Positions 50,409 through 58,149 are shown, counted from the stretch's first letter. The stretch: 64,000 bases of DNA from Paenibacillus ginsengarvi (GCF_003626695.1 NZ_RBAH01000001.1:310001-374000); one strand, 5' to 3'. Numbers and translations: made by a program. The notes: a model not told the origin generated them from the sequence alone.

Positions 50409-51195
50409 TCAGCCTCCGCACTCCTTTCCTATAAACTAACGTTACGGCCACCGCCAGCACCATAACCCAGCTCCACTGGATGGCGACCATGCGAAGCGTC
50501 TCGGCCCAGTCCGGCGCTACCGCCGTCTTCGCTGCAAAATAAGCGACGGCTTGGAACGGCAGCCACTGGCTGACGGCCCGAAGCGATTCCGGGAACATCT
50601 CCAACGGCAGCAGCATGCCGCCGATCGTGAACAGCAGCTTGTTGTATACGAAATCGAGCCCTCGCGTCTCTTCGACCCAGAAGGCGCACAACGCAATGAG
50701 CATTGCAAGCAGAAAATGGACTGTAAAGGAACCGATCATAACGAGCAGGCACAGCGGAACGTTAATCCCGGGCGTGCTCCAGCCGAACCAGCCTATCGCC
50801 ATCGCCGAGCCGAGCAGCAGGTTGATGACGACCCGAATGGCCGCTTCCCCCATATAACTGCCGTAATGCAAGAGCAAATAGCTGGCGGGACGTATAAGCT
50901 GATAAGCGATGTCGCCGTTCTTCACCTCGGCCTCGACCTTCGCATTCAGCCTGGGTGCGGCCAGGACGATCGATTCGGCGACAGCCAAATACCAGATCAT
51001 TTGCTGAAACGTATATCCGGCGATCTGCTGCTCCCCCACACTCGCATACGTAACCGACCAGAGCTGGAAGAAGATGAACAGGATGAGCAGCAGAAACAGC
51101 GAGCGGATGAAAAAGTCTAACGCGTAGGCAAGCTGGTTGCGAACCGTCACCCCGGCAAACGCCGTATATTTCGCAAGCTTCCGGATAGCGGTCAT
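50392..51195 (-). CDS. ABC-2 family transporter permease (first)
   Basis: 267 residues, six membrane helices: SLFLLLILFIFFQLWSVTYA, the conserved VEAEVKNGDIAYQLIRPASYLLLHYGSYMGEA segment of the DUF990 family, and hydrophobic helices to the end. It overlaps the ATPase stop by 4 bp, indicating tight coupling. GGGGGATG site. Confidence 0.9.
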   Translation of the reverse strand: MTAIRKLAKYTAFAGVTVRNQLAYALDFFIRSLFLLLILFIFFQLWSVTYASVGEQQIAGYTFQQMIWYLAVAESIVLAAPRLNAKVEAEVKNGDIAYQLIRPASYLLLHYGSYMGEAAIRVVINLLLGSAMAIGWFGWSTPGINVPLCLLVMIGSFTVHFLLAMLIALCAFWVEETRGLDFVYNKLLFTIGGMLLPLEMFPESLRAVSQWLPFQAVAYFAAKTAVAPDWAETLRMVAIQWSWVMVLAVAVTLVYRKGVRRLNVNGG

Positions 51196-52190
51196 CCCCC
51201 GTCCCTCCCTCCGCTGTGGCGATCGTAAATATGCGTAATAATTTTCTCCATCGGAGGGTCCTCGATCGTCACATCGTCAAGCCGGTAACGCGATACGATA
51301 AAAGCGAGCACCTGCTCGATCGAAGTTTGTGACGTATCAACCGACAGCTTCAACCGGTTGTCGCCCGCCTCAAGCTGCTCGACGCCGGGATAGTGTATCG
51401 GCTCCGGTCTCTCCTTCAGTTGCAGCGCGATCGTTTTGCGCGTCAAGTGAAGCCGCTTCATATCGGCCATACTCGAGTCCAGCATAATCTGCCCGTGGTT
51501 GATCACGATCGCCCGGCGGCACAACTGCTCGATATCTCCGGCATCGTGGGAAGTGAGAAACACCGTGATGTTCTCCTCCTCATTCATTTCCCGCAGCAGC
51601 TCCCGGATTTTCATCTTCACGACGACATCGAGACCGATCGTCGGCTCGTCGAGAAATACAATACCGGGGCGATGCAGCAGCGCCGCCGCAATCTCGCATC
51701 GCATTCGCTCTCCAAGGGACAGCTTGCGGACGGGGACGTCGATGTACGGCCCCAGCTCGAATCGCTCGATCAGTTCGCCTCTCCTTTTGCGGTAGTCGGC
51801 CTCATCCAGCTCGTAGATCCGCCTCATCAGCTCGAACGTGTCCGACGGGGGCAGATGGTACCAGAGCTGCGACTTCTGGCCGAACACCGAGCCGATCCGG
51901 TAGGCGAGCTTTTTACGCTCCTTCCACGGGCAAAACCCCAGCACCTCGGCCTCTCCTTCCGACGGATGCAAAATGCCGGTGAGCATTTTGATCGTCGTCG
52001 ACTTGCCGGCGCCGTTCGGGCCGAGAAAAGCTAAAAACTCCCCTGCCTCCACTTCGAGATCGATCCCGCGAACCGCCGTTTTTTCCGTAAATTCCGGACG
52101 GAACAGCGCACGCACGCTGCCGGCAAACCCTTCCTTTTTCCTTTTCTGGCTAAATCGTTTGGTGAGTCCTTTTACACGTATCGCCTTCAC
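51192..52190 (-). CDS. ABC transporter ATP-binding protein
   Basis: 332 residues: Walker A GPNGAGKST, signature LSLGERMR, Walker B GIVFLDEPTIGLD, switch His in TSHDAGDIEQL; a C-terminal extension of about 90 residues (IALQLKERPEPIHYPGVEQLEAGDNRLKLSVDTSQTSIEQVLAFIVSRYRL) is typical of the exporter-type subgroup. First gene of the three-gene unit on the minus strand. ATG 52190. Confidence 0.92.
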   Translation of the reverse strand: MKAIRVKGLTKRFSQKRKKEGFAGSVRALFRPEFTEKTAVRGIDLEVEAGEFLAFLGPNGAGKSTTIKMLTGILHPSEGEAEVLGFCPWKERKKLAYRIGSVFGQKSQLWYHLPPSDTFELMRRIYELDEADYRKRRGELIERFELGPYIDVPVRKLSLGERMRCEIAAALLHRPGIVFLDEPTIGLDVVVKMKIRELLREMNEEENITVFLTSHDAGDIEQLCRRAIVINHGQIMLDSSMADMKRLHLTRKTIALQLKERPEPIHYPGVEQLEAGDNRLKLSVDTSQTSIEQVLAFIVSRYRLDDVTIEDPPMEKIITHIYDRHSGGRDGG

Positions 52191-52237
52191 TGCGCCCTCT
52201 CCCCTCCCGCCACTTCACTTTATCCCGGTAAAGTAAC

Positions 52238-52290
52238 AAAGACCTGCGGCATTCCGCTCGTCATGAGCCGGAACTTGCCACAGGTCTTTT
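52238..52290. terminator. Bidirectional terminator hairpin
   Basis: AAAGACCTG and CAGGTCTTTT outer arms with an inner CCGG/CCGG pairing. It lies between the S8 protease stop (52423) and the start of the ABC operon (52190). Confidence 0.8.
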
Positions 52291-52422
52291 ATCCCTACGG
52301 TGTAACGCGTATAGCATACAGCCTTCGCGTTCGGCTTCGCTCGGTTCGTCAGCGCGGCGTTATTGTCGCGGCTTACGGATCCCTAGAAGCCCTTCCAGTA
52401 ATATTGTTACATATTACCACGC

Positions 52423-53721
52423 CTATTTGGCGGTTGACAACCGTTTTTTTGCCAAAAGGAAGCGCATATTCAGTTCGCCGCTGCCCTGCGCGTTCGCTCC
52501 CGCTTGGAGACGGAATGCATTAGCGAGCAAAAGCCGCTTGACCCGTCCTGGAGCCAGACGGGGGTTACATTGCAGCAGTTGTGCCGCGCCGCCGGTTACG
52601 ATCGGAGTAGCCATACTCGTGCCCGTCAGCCTGAAATAGTTTTTGCCGACGCGAGCCGACGGGTCGGTCCGGTCAAGGAAAGAGCCCGGCGCACGCAGCG
52701 AAATGATGCGGACACCCGGGGCGACAAGATCAGGTTTGACCCGATTGCCTGCAACCGGGCCTCGTCCCGAGAAGGATGCGATCGTATCCCCGCTTTGCTT
52801 GACGGTTCCGCGGTCGTTCACCGCCCCTACCGTAATGAGCAGCGGACTGATGCCCGGCGATTCGATCGTTCTCGCCCCTGGCCCTGCATTCCCGGCTGCC
52901 GCGACAACGACGAGACCCGCTTTCCAGGCGCGTTCTGCGGCTCGGCATACCGGATCGTCGGCGCATCTCGACACGCCGCCTGTGCCAAACGACATATTCA
53001 CGAGACGAATGTTATACTTTTTCCGGTTGCGTAGAATCCAGTCTACGGCGGCCACTACATCCGAACTGTCGGCATCCCCTCTCGCATCAAACGCTTTAAC
53101 GATCACGAGCCTGGCCCTGCTGGCCGGGCCTTTGAACTTGCCTTTCGAACTGTACCCGTTTCCCGCCGCGTCTCCGGCAACATGAGTGCCGTGACCGTTG
53201 TCGTCGTAGGGCTTCTTCCTTTTGCCGATTATGTCCTTGAAAGCGACGATCCGGTTCCTCGGCTTCGTCAGGTCGGGATGTGGATACGCTCCCGTATCGA
53301 TAATCGCAATCGTCACGCCTTTGCCGGTAATTCCCCGGCTCTGCAGCCGTGCTGCTCCGATGGACGGGGTCGCCACATTCAGACTGATCCGCAGCTTACG
53401 GTCGAGATGGACCTTCACGACATCCTTATGGCCGCATAGCTTGCGCAGCCCGGCTAGCGACAGCCGTGCCGACAGCGCCTTGACATGGGGCATCCGGCGA
53501 AGGATGCGGAAATGTTCGTCACACGAACACGCGCCGCGTCTCATCGCACGAATCCTCGCTTTGGTCGGCTTTCGCTTCAGCTCGATTACAACGCGAAACC
53601 ATGTACGTCCCGGCTTTGCTCCTCGCTCCCTCCCGGCCTTGGAGGCGGCGCGCCGCAGATGTGCGCTCATTTTCAGCCGGTTAGGGGAGCGTTTCTCGTT
53701 TACGGCGGATCGATGAGCCAT
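52423..53721 (-). CDS. S8 subtilisin-family serine protease (AprX-like)
   Basis: About 432 residues with no signal peptide. Catalytic triad: Asp142 (AIIDTGAYPHPDL), His177 (DDNGHGTHVAG), Ser369 (LTGTSMATPIVTGG); oxyanion Asn in VAAAGNAGPG. Basic N-terminal region of about 115 residues (AHRSAVNEKRSPNRLKMSAH...MPHVKALSARLSLAGLRKLCGHKDVVKVHLD) resembles an inhibitor-like propeptide. AprX of Bacillus is a cytosolic, sporulation-phase protease. ATG 53721 follows AGGTGGTG; the frame to 53787 has no site. Confidence 0.9.
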   Translation of the reverse strand: MAHRSAVNEKRSPNRLKMSAHLRRAASKAGRERGAKPGRTWFRVVIELKRKPTKARIRAMRRGACSCDEHFRILRRMPHVKALSARLSLAGLRKLCGHKDVVKVHLDRKLRISLNVATPSIGAARLQSRGITGKGVTIAIIDTGAYPHPDLTKPRNRIVAFKDIIGKRKKPYDDNGHGTHVAGDAAGNGYSSKGKFKGPASRARLVIVKAFDARGDADSSDVVAAVDWILRNRKKYNIRLVNMSFGTGGVSRCADDPVCRAAERAWKAGLVVVAAAGNAGPGARTIESPGISPLLITVGAVNDRGTVKQSGDTIASFSGRGPVAGNRVKPDLVAPGVRIISLRAPGSFLDRTDPSARVGKNYFRLTGTSMATPIVTGGAAQLLQCNPRLAPGRVKRLLLANAFRLQAGANAQGSGELNMRFLLAKKRLSTAK

Positions 53722-53771
53722 TCCTTGTTCTTCACCACCTGGGTTTAGGCGATACGTTGGAAGCCTCGAAA

Positions 53772-53799
53772 CAGAAAGCCGGAGCATCTAGCTCCGGCT
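53772..53799 (-). terminator. Terminator after the YjcZ-like gene
   Basis: AGCCGGAGC/GCTCCGGCT arms followed by TTCTGTTT on the minus strand. Confidence 0.78.
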
Positions 53800-53831
53800 C
53801 GGTGTTTTCCGATGCGGCATCCCGCCTGGCA

Positions 53832-54110
53832 TCAGAATTTAAAGCTGCGGCTAATAATAACAAGCAGGATAAACAAAACCAGTATTATGCCTGCAGAGTT
53901 GTCAACCGGTTTGCAGCAGTGAGCGTGATGATGATGGTGGTGATAAGGCATAGCCATCGGCGGAACGAAAGCCGGGGCGATATTTTCCATCGGTGCGTGG
54001 ACGTTTACCGGCGCCGTCATGGCCGGAGAAACCATATTCGGGGCAGCCATCGACATCGGCATATGCATCATTGGTGCCATGGAATTAACCGGTTTATTCG
54101 AGTAATCCAT
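53832..54110 (-). CDS. YjcZ-like small sporulation-type membrane protein, Met- and His-rich
   Basis: 92 residues. The C-terminal AGIILVLFILLVIISRSF is a typical YjcZ/GerPD-like terminal helix. The N-terminal 65 residues are rich in Met and Pro (MAPMMHMPMSMAAPNMVSPAM) and contain six consecutive histidines plus AHCC, a likely metal-binding stretch. GAGGTGTAAT before ATG 54110. Probably a small mother-cell or membrane protein made in sporulation; the metal role is inference. Confidence 0.75.
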   Translation of the reverse strand: MDYSNKPVNSMAPMMHMPMSMAAPNMVSPAMTAPVNVHAPMENIAPAFVPPMAMPYHHHHHHAHCCKPVDNSAGIILVLFILLVIISRSFKF

Positions 54111-54404
54111 TATTACACCTCCCTCTAACCTTCAATCTACAAACAGTCTATGGGAAGACACCCATCCGGAACACGGGTAAACACCCAGCCCCGGCAAATT
54201 GGATGTTTGCCTAAGCAGGTAGCGGGGGAACTACCCGCTCCTTCGCCAAACCTCGCTTGTTTGACCAGGGATGCAATGGGCAACACTGATTTTGTACGGA
54301 TTTGTTCAACGTTTTGTCAAAAAGACGTCAAATGGGCGAATGGATTTGAAATCCAAAATATCGTATAATCGTTGAAGTGACATTTCGAACGAGGAGGACC
54401 ACAG
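54111..54404. other. Gene-free 294-bp stretch with nested inverted repeats
   Basis: Contains AGCGGGGGAACTACCCGCT (54222-54240 region), GGGTAAACACCC and a TCCGG/CCGGA pair upstream of it, plus a TATAAT at 54364-54369 before the CuA-like gene. The repeats could be a structured leader of either flanking gene, but I cannot match them to a riboswitch family. Confidence 0.35.
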
Positions 54405-54785
54405 ATGTACAAATGGATTATGTCCGTTTTGTTCTTCGGAGCTTGCGCACTTGGCCTTGTGTTTTTGCTTGTAAGCGCAAAACCGGAGAAAAGCGAAGAC
54501 GAAGCAGCCGCAGAAGGCGGAAAACCTCAACTGAAAATTACTGCAAGCAACTTTCAGTTTGATCAACCTGAGTATAAAGTGAAAAAAGGGGAAACGCTGC
54601 AAGTCGTCTTGAAAAATAAAGAAGGCACTCACGGCATCGATATCGCCAAGCTTGGCATTACGCTCGGCGGCAAAGATATGTCCAAGGAAGTTACGTTCAA
54701 CGAGGCGGGCACGTTCGAGATCGTCTGCTCCGTACCTTGCGGCGCCGGTCACGTAAACATGAAAGCGAAATTGATCGTTGAATAA
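54405..54785 (+). CDS. Membrane-anchored cupredoxin with CuA-type motif
   Basis: 126 residues: signal anchor (WIMSVLFFGACALGLVFLLVSA), acidic linker, then a cupredoxin domain. Ligands are consistent with a CuA centre: His76 (KNKEGTHGIDI), Cys108-x3-Cys112-x3-His116-x2-Met119 (CSVPCGAGHVNM). In cytochrome oxidase subunit II this motif holds the binuclear copper; here the protein is only this domain with no transmembrane pair and no coxA nearby. Role may be an extracellular electron carrier or copper-linked stress protein. ATG 54405 follows GAGGAGGA. Confidence 0.85.
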   Translation: MYKWIMSVLFFGACALGLVFLLVSAKPEKSEDEAAAEGGKPQLKITASNFQFDQPEYKVKKGETLQVVLKNKEGTHGIDIAKLGITLGGKDMSKEVTFNEAGTFEIVCSVPCGAGHVNMKAKLIVE

Positions 54786-54800
54786 TAGTCAGGAACAGCA

Positions 54801-54829
54801 AAGAGAGGGCTTGTAGCCCTCTCTTTTTT
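54801..54829. terminator. Bidirectional terminator
   Basis: AGAGAGGGC and GCCCTCTCT arms with T6 between the CuA-like gene and the convergent 54836 gene. Confidence 0.87.
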
Positions 54830-54835
54830 CGTGTT

Positions 54836-55135
54836 TTATCCCTTGGCTTTGGAATGGAGCCGTTCGGCGGCAATATACGTTCTGAGCTGATCTTTCTCCA
54901 GTTCGGTAAACCGGTATTCGCAGTCGCAACCTTCGTCCAGCACGACATAATCGATCGGCTCTCCATTGTTCCGGCATATGACAAGCGCTCCCGGCTCGTT
55001 CAGATCGTCCGGCAGCTCCACGCCGGCTATCGTTAATTTCATATATATGTCGATAAACGGATCCCGCCGTTCCACGACCGGCGAATACGGCTGCAGCCGG
55101 CCTTCGAACATGCGTCCTGCGTCGAACTTGTACAT
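54836..55135 (-). CDS. Small hypothetical protein
   Basis: 99 residues, acidic and soluble, no known domain seen (RDPFIDIYMKLTIAGVELPDDLNEPGALVICRNNGEPIDYVVLDEGCDCEYRFTELEKDQ). CDC motif near 69. GGGGGGAACG before ATG 55135. Confidence 0.65.
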   Translation of the reverse strand: MYKFDAGRMFEGRLQPYSPVVERRDPFIDIYMKLTIAGVELPDDLNEPGALVICRNNGEPIDYVVLDEGCDCEYRFTELEKDQLRTYIAAERLHSKAKG

Positions 55136-55250
55136 GAAACGTTCCCCCCCATTCGAATGGATATGGTGTATAATAAACTAAGTATCGCGAAGAGACCGTC
55201 CGGTGTCAAAGTCGAACGTTATTTAACGACAAAAAAACGAGGTGCCCCCG

Positions 55251-55553
55251 ATGACGAAATTGACGGATGAGCAAATTCAGGAGCTGCTGCACGTTCGGCA
55301 AGGCTGGACTCGCAAAGATTCGAAATGGCTCGTGAAAAAGTACAGATTCCAGCAGTTCATGAAAGGCATCGAATTCGTGCAGCAAACGGCGATGACGGCT
55401 GAAGCGCTGAACCATCATCCGATGATCGCCATCGAATATAAGGTCGTTACGATCAGTGTGACTACCTGGAGCGAAGGCGGCATTACCGCCCTTGATTTCG
55501 AACTGATCGACCGCTGCGACCGGTTGTTCCAGACGATGTGCGGAACTAACTGA
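55251..55553 (+). CDS. phhB: Pterin-4a-carbinolamine dehydratase (PCD/DCoH)
   Basis: 100 residues. Contains the full PCD signature: E-A-L-N-H-H-P, then x5-Y, x9-W, x8-D (EYKVVTISVTTWSEGGITALD), where the third active-site position is Trp as allowed in this family. It regenerates tetrahydrobiopterin for amino-acid hydroxylases and can moonlight in folate/molybdopterin contexts. ATG 55251 follows GAGGTG. Ends 8 bp into the convergent 55546 gene. Confidence 0.9.
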   Translation: MTKLTDEQIQELLHVRQGWTRKDSKWLVKKYRFQQFMKGIEFVQQTAMTAEALNHHPMIAIEYKVVTISVTTWSEGGITALDFELIDRCDRLFQTMCGTN

Positions 55554-56760
55554 AGTTCCGTCCCCGATCCGCAGCACTTTCGGCCCGGCTTTTCCTCCAG
55601 GCGTATACCAACAGCGATCCGAGCCCTATGATTTCAAGAGCGAAGACGACCGCATCCCAGAACCGCGCGGTTTCACTCGGCACCGCCAGCCAAGGCAATA
55701 CCGTCATAAGCGAAACGACCAGCTGCGGCGCGAAAAAAAACAAAATCAAGACGATGTTCAGTACATAACCGGCTGCATAAAAGAATGCATATACGCGCAC
55801 CGCTAGCGGCTCGTCCGCCCGCCCGCCACCTCGCCCGACTCGTTTGCGGCCAAGCCACGCCCGACTCCGTTCCATCAAATTGTAACAGCCTGTCCAGTTT
55901 TCCGCCACATAATACAAATCCGTTTTCATGAAAAAACAGCATTGGAAAGCCAGCTTCAGAAACAAGTCCAGCACGGCTACAGCCGCCACCATCGGTATAA
56001 GCCCCGAATCGCCGGGAAGCGTCGTCTGCACGACTAGACAGAGCAGCAGCAGCAGCTGATCCACCCCCATGCCCGCCAAAAAAGCGCGGTTTCGCTGCTT
56101 CGGCGCCAGACTCCAGATACCATTCATCTCCGTCTCAAATACAACAAAGACGAACCGGTGCCCGATACCGAGCCTTGCAGGCAAACCGAACGAACGGACC
56201 GCTACAATATGTCCAAGCTCATGCAGCATTAACAGCACGAAAGACAACGCAAGCCATACCACACTGTTCATCACCATCGAATCGAACAGGAAAACATCCC
56301 GGTACCGCGGAAACAGCTCGGGCCTCAGGACAAGCAGCAGTACATTTGTGAGCATAGCCAGTATGTAGACGAACCTCAGAGCCGGGTGAAACAGCGCCGC
56401 GGCAGCTCGGGGAGGGATCCATCCGAAGCCGCCCGATGTACGGGGTACCCGCGCCTCACGTTTCGTTTCGTTCGCCGCCGTTTCTACCGTCGTACCGTCC
56501 AGTTCGGCGATGAGGCGAAGCTCGAGCAGTTGCTTTGCAAAATCGAGCAGATCCACGTCCTCCTCGGGATACTTCGCCTTTAATTCCGTTTCGATCGCCC
56601 CTAGCGGCATTCCTTCCTTCATCCGGTCCAGCGCCTCGACGCAAAGCCCGGACATTTCGTAATAGTCCCGCGTTGCCGCATCCTCCACAATAAATCCTTG
56701 GCGATCCGGACGAACCGTAAGCTCGACCGGCTTCACGATGCTTTGCGGCGTCACCTTCAT
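55546..56760 (-). CDS. PqqD-like recognition domain fused to M50 membrane metalloprotease
   Basis: 404 residues. N-terminal about 1-92 has the winged-helix pattern of PqqD/RiPP-recognition elements (GFIVEDAATRDYYEMSGLCVEALDRMKEGMPLGAIETELKAKYPEEDVDLLDFAKQLLELRLIAEL). From about 120 a membrane protein with six helices carries the M50 site H180-E181-L-G-H184 (LLMLHELGHIVAV) and a likely third ligand Asp281 in KTDLYYV, as in 'putative peptide zinc metalloprotease' proteins (YydH type). It lies directly downstream of a 20-residue Cys/Trp-rich peptide gene and a terminator. The probable role is binding and cleaving that peptide. ATG 56760; AAAGGA 11 nt upstream. Confidence 0.8.
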   Translation of the reverse strand: MKVTPQSIVKPVELTVRPDRQGFIVEDAATRDYYEMSGLCVEALDRMKEGMPLGAIETELKAKYPEEDVDLLDFAKQLLELRLIAELDGTTVETAANETKREARVPRTSGGFGWIPPRAAAALFHPALRFVYILAMLTNVLLLVLRPELFPRYRDVFLFDSMVMNSVVWLALSFVLLMLHELGHIVAVRSFGLPARLGIGHRFVFVVFETEMNGIWSLAPKQRNRAFLAGMGVDQLLLLLCLVVQTTLPGDSGLIPMVAAVAVLDLFLKLAFQCCFFMKTDLYYVAENWTGCYNLMERSRAWLGRKRVGRGGGRADEPLAVRVYAFFYAAGYVLNIVLILFFFAPQLVVSLMTVLPWLAVPSETARFWDAVVFALEIIGLGSLLVYAWRKSRAESAADRGRNFS

Positions 56761-56820
56761 GCATCCGCACGTCCTTTCGCCGTATCCATAAAATGTAAAG
56801 CGAATGCTGTCCCGCTAACG

Positions 56821-56850
56821 AAAAAGGATGCAGCCTTGACGGCCGCATCC
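56821..56850 (-). terminator. Intrinsic terminator between precursor-peptide gene and maturase
   Basis: GGATGCGGCC and GGCTGCATCC (10-bp stem including one G-T, 5-nt loop) then TTTTT on the minus strand, starting 7 nt after the peptide stop (56858). It would let most transcripts end after the peptide and only some reach the protease. Confidence 0.88.
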
Positions 56851-56857
56851 CTGACTA

Positions 56858-56920
56858 TTACCACCAAATTCCGCACCACCAGCAAGTCGTTTTCACTTTT
56901 GCAAGCTTTCTGATTTTCAA
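56858..56920 (-). CDS. Candidate RiPP precursor: 20-residue cationic Cys/Trp-rich peptide
   Basis: A 20-codon frame opens with TTG at 56920 and stops at 56858. The site AAAGGGGGTGA ends 5 nt before the TTG, among the best in the window. The peptide is MKIRKLAKVKTT followed by CWWCGIWW: the first 12 residues carry five basic and no acidic residues, and the last eight hold two Cys, four Trp and one Gly. It is 29 bp downstream of the HD-GYP gene on the same strand and precedes a PqqD/M50 fusion gene. The position and composition fit a precursor with a short leader and a modifiable core, but no modification enzyme is next to it except the protease. Could be an unmodified membrane-active peptide. 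Confidence 0.6.
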   Translation of the reverse strand: MKIRKLAKVKTTCWWCGIWW

Positions 56921-56949
56921 TTAGGTCACCCCCTTTGCGTGGTAAACTG

Positions 56950-58149
56950 CTACCCGTTCACTAGCGAATCAGACTGTGAATAGTCGTTCAACCGTTTCTG
57001 CTCTTCCTTCACGTATTGAACGAACTCCGGGTAAACCTCTATAAACAGTTGCACAACCTGCGGATCGAACTGGGTGCCGCGGCCCTCTACGATTCGCTTG
57101 TACGCTTCGTCAACCGTTAAGGCATCCCGATACGACCGCTTCGAGGTCATCGCGTCGAAGGCGTCGGCCACCGCGGTTATCCGCGCCAGATACGGGATCT
57201 GTTCTCCCTTCAAACCGCTCGGATATCCCCGACCGTCCCACCGTTCGTGATGATGGAGCACAACCGATATGCTGTCCTGCAGCCCGTCTATATGCTTGAT
57301 CGCATTGACACCGACGACGGGATGCGTCTGGATGATCTCATACTCCTGCTGCGATAGCGTGGAGGGCTTGGTCAATATATGATCGGGAATGTTCACCTTA
57401 CCTATATCGTGCAGCAAGCAGGCGTAGTAATAAGCTTTCATCTCTTCTTCGGTATATTGGTTCAGCCGCTTCGCCAGCAAAAGCGAAAAATGGGCGACCC
57501 GTTCGCTATGTCCCCGCGTGTACGGGTCCTTTAGCTCCAGCGTAGCTACAATCCCCTTCACGATGCTTTCAATCTGCCCGCTGTAGGAATCGCGGATCGC
57601 ACCAACGTATCCGTAAAACCGGTTCAGCATAATGTACGACATGGCAGACAAGATCGGATATAGCGCTAACGGCAATATAAGCCCGGGCTGACGAAGCGCC
57701 AGCAGCAGGATCACATATTTGGCCGTGATAAGGCCAATCACGGTCCAGAAGTATTTTTTGTTCAGGAAGATTGGCGAGAACAGGACGAATAACACTTCCG
57801 CCACATTGCTGGAATCATAAACTATGTCGGAGCTTAAGTAAACAACGAGATCGTTCACGACCGAAACGAATACATAGGTGTACAAATAAACGTACTTGAT
57901 GTAAGACGGCTTCTGCTGCCGACTCAAGTAGACCGCCACGACCAGCAACGCGAGCTGGACGATGTAAATGCCAACCCCTAGTCCGCCGGACGGCACGCCA
58001 ATTTCCCGAGAATGGCTAATAAACTTCGGGTATACGTAAAAATAAAAAGCGTCGAAAGAGAAACCGATACCATAAAACAGCAACAAAAACAATCTGATCG
58101 CCCGCTGTTCCTGGTTCATAACCGTAGTATCGAGTAATCCTTTATGCAT
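56950..58149 (-). CDS. Membrane HD-GYP domain protein
   Basis: 399 residues: six N-terminal membrane helices (residues about 15-180), then a cytoplasmic HD-GYP domain (Asp-Ile-Gly-Lys in LLHDIGKVNIPDHI; ETHPVVGVNAI type region; HHHERWDGRGYPSGLKGEQIPYLARI). HD-GYP proteins hydrolyse c-di-GMP or related cyclic dinucleotides; the membrane part suggests sensing. ATG 58149 has GAGGGG upstream. It ends 29 bp before the small peptide ORF on the same strand and could be its transcriptional partner. Confidence 0.9.
   Translation of the reverse strand: MHKGLLDTTVMNQEQRAIRLFLLLFYGIGFSFDAFYFYVYPKFISHSREIGVPSGGLGVGIYIVQLALLVVAVYLSRQQKPSYIKYVYLYTYVFVSVVNDLVVYLSSDIVYDSSNVAEVLFVLFSPIFLNKKYFWTVIGLITAKYVILLLALRQPGLILPLALYPILSAMSYIMLNRFYGYVGAIRDSYSGQIESIVKGIVATLELKDPYTRGHSERVAHFSLLLAKRLNQYTEEEMKAYYYACLLHDIGKVNIPDHILTKPSTLSQQEYEIIQTHPVVGVNAIKHIDGLQDSISVVLHHHERWDGRGYPSGLKGEQIPYLARITAVADAFDAMTSKRSYRDALTVDEAYKRIVEGRGTQFDPQVVQLFIEVYPEFVQYVKEEQKRLNDYSQSDSLVNG

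Noticed and set aside
49614..52190. ABC-2 exporter as the transporter for the candidate peptide
   Set aside because: It is 3.3 kb away, separated by the S8 protease, YjcZ-like and other genes and terminators, and belongs to a widely occurring DUF990 type; I cannot link them from sequence.
52423..53721. S8 protease as the leader peptidase of the peptide system
   Set aside because: It has the AprX-type sequence, which has a known, sporulation-linked class, and is not adjacent to the peptide.
54111..54404. Cyclic-di-AMP or other riboswitch
   Set aside because: A GCGGGGGAAC stretch resembles part of the ydaO motif, but the rest of the consensus is not present; kept only as an unexplained inverted-repeat region.
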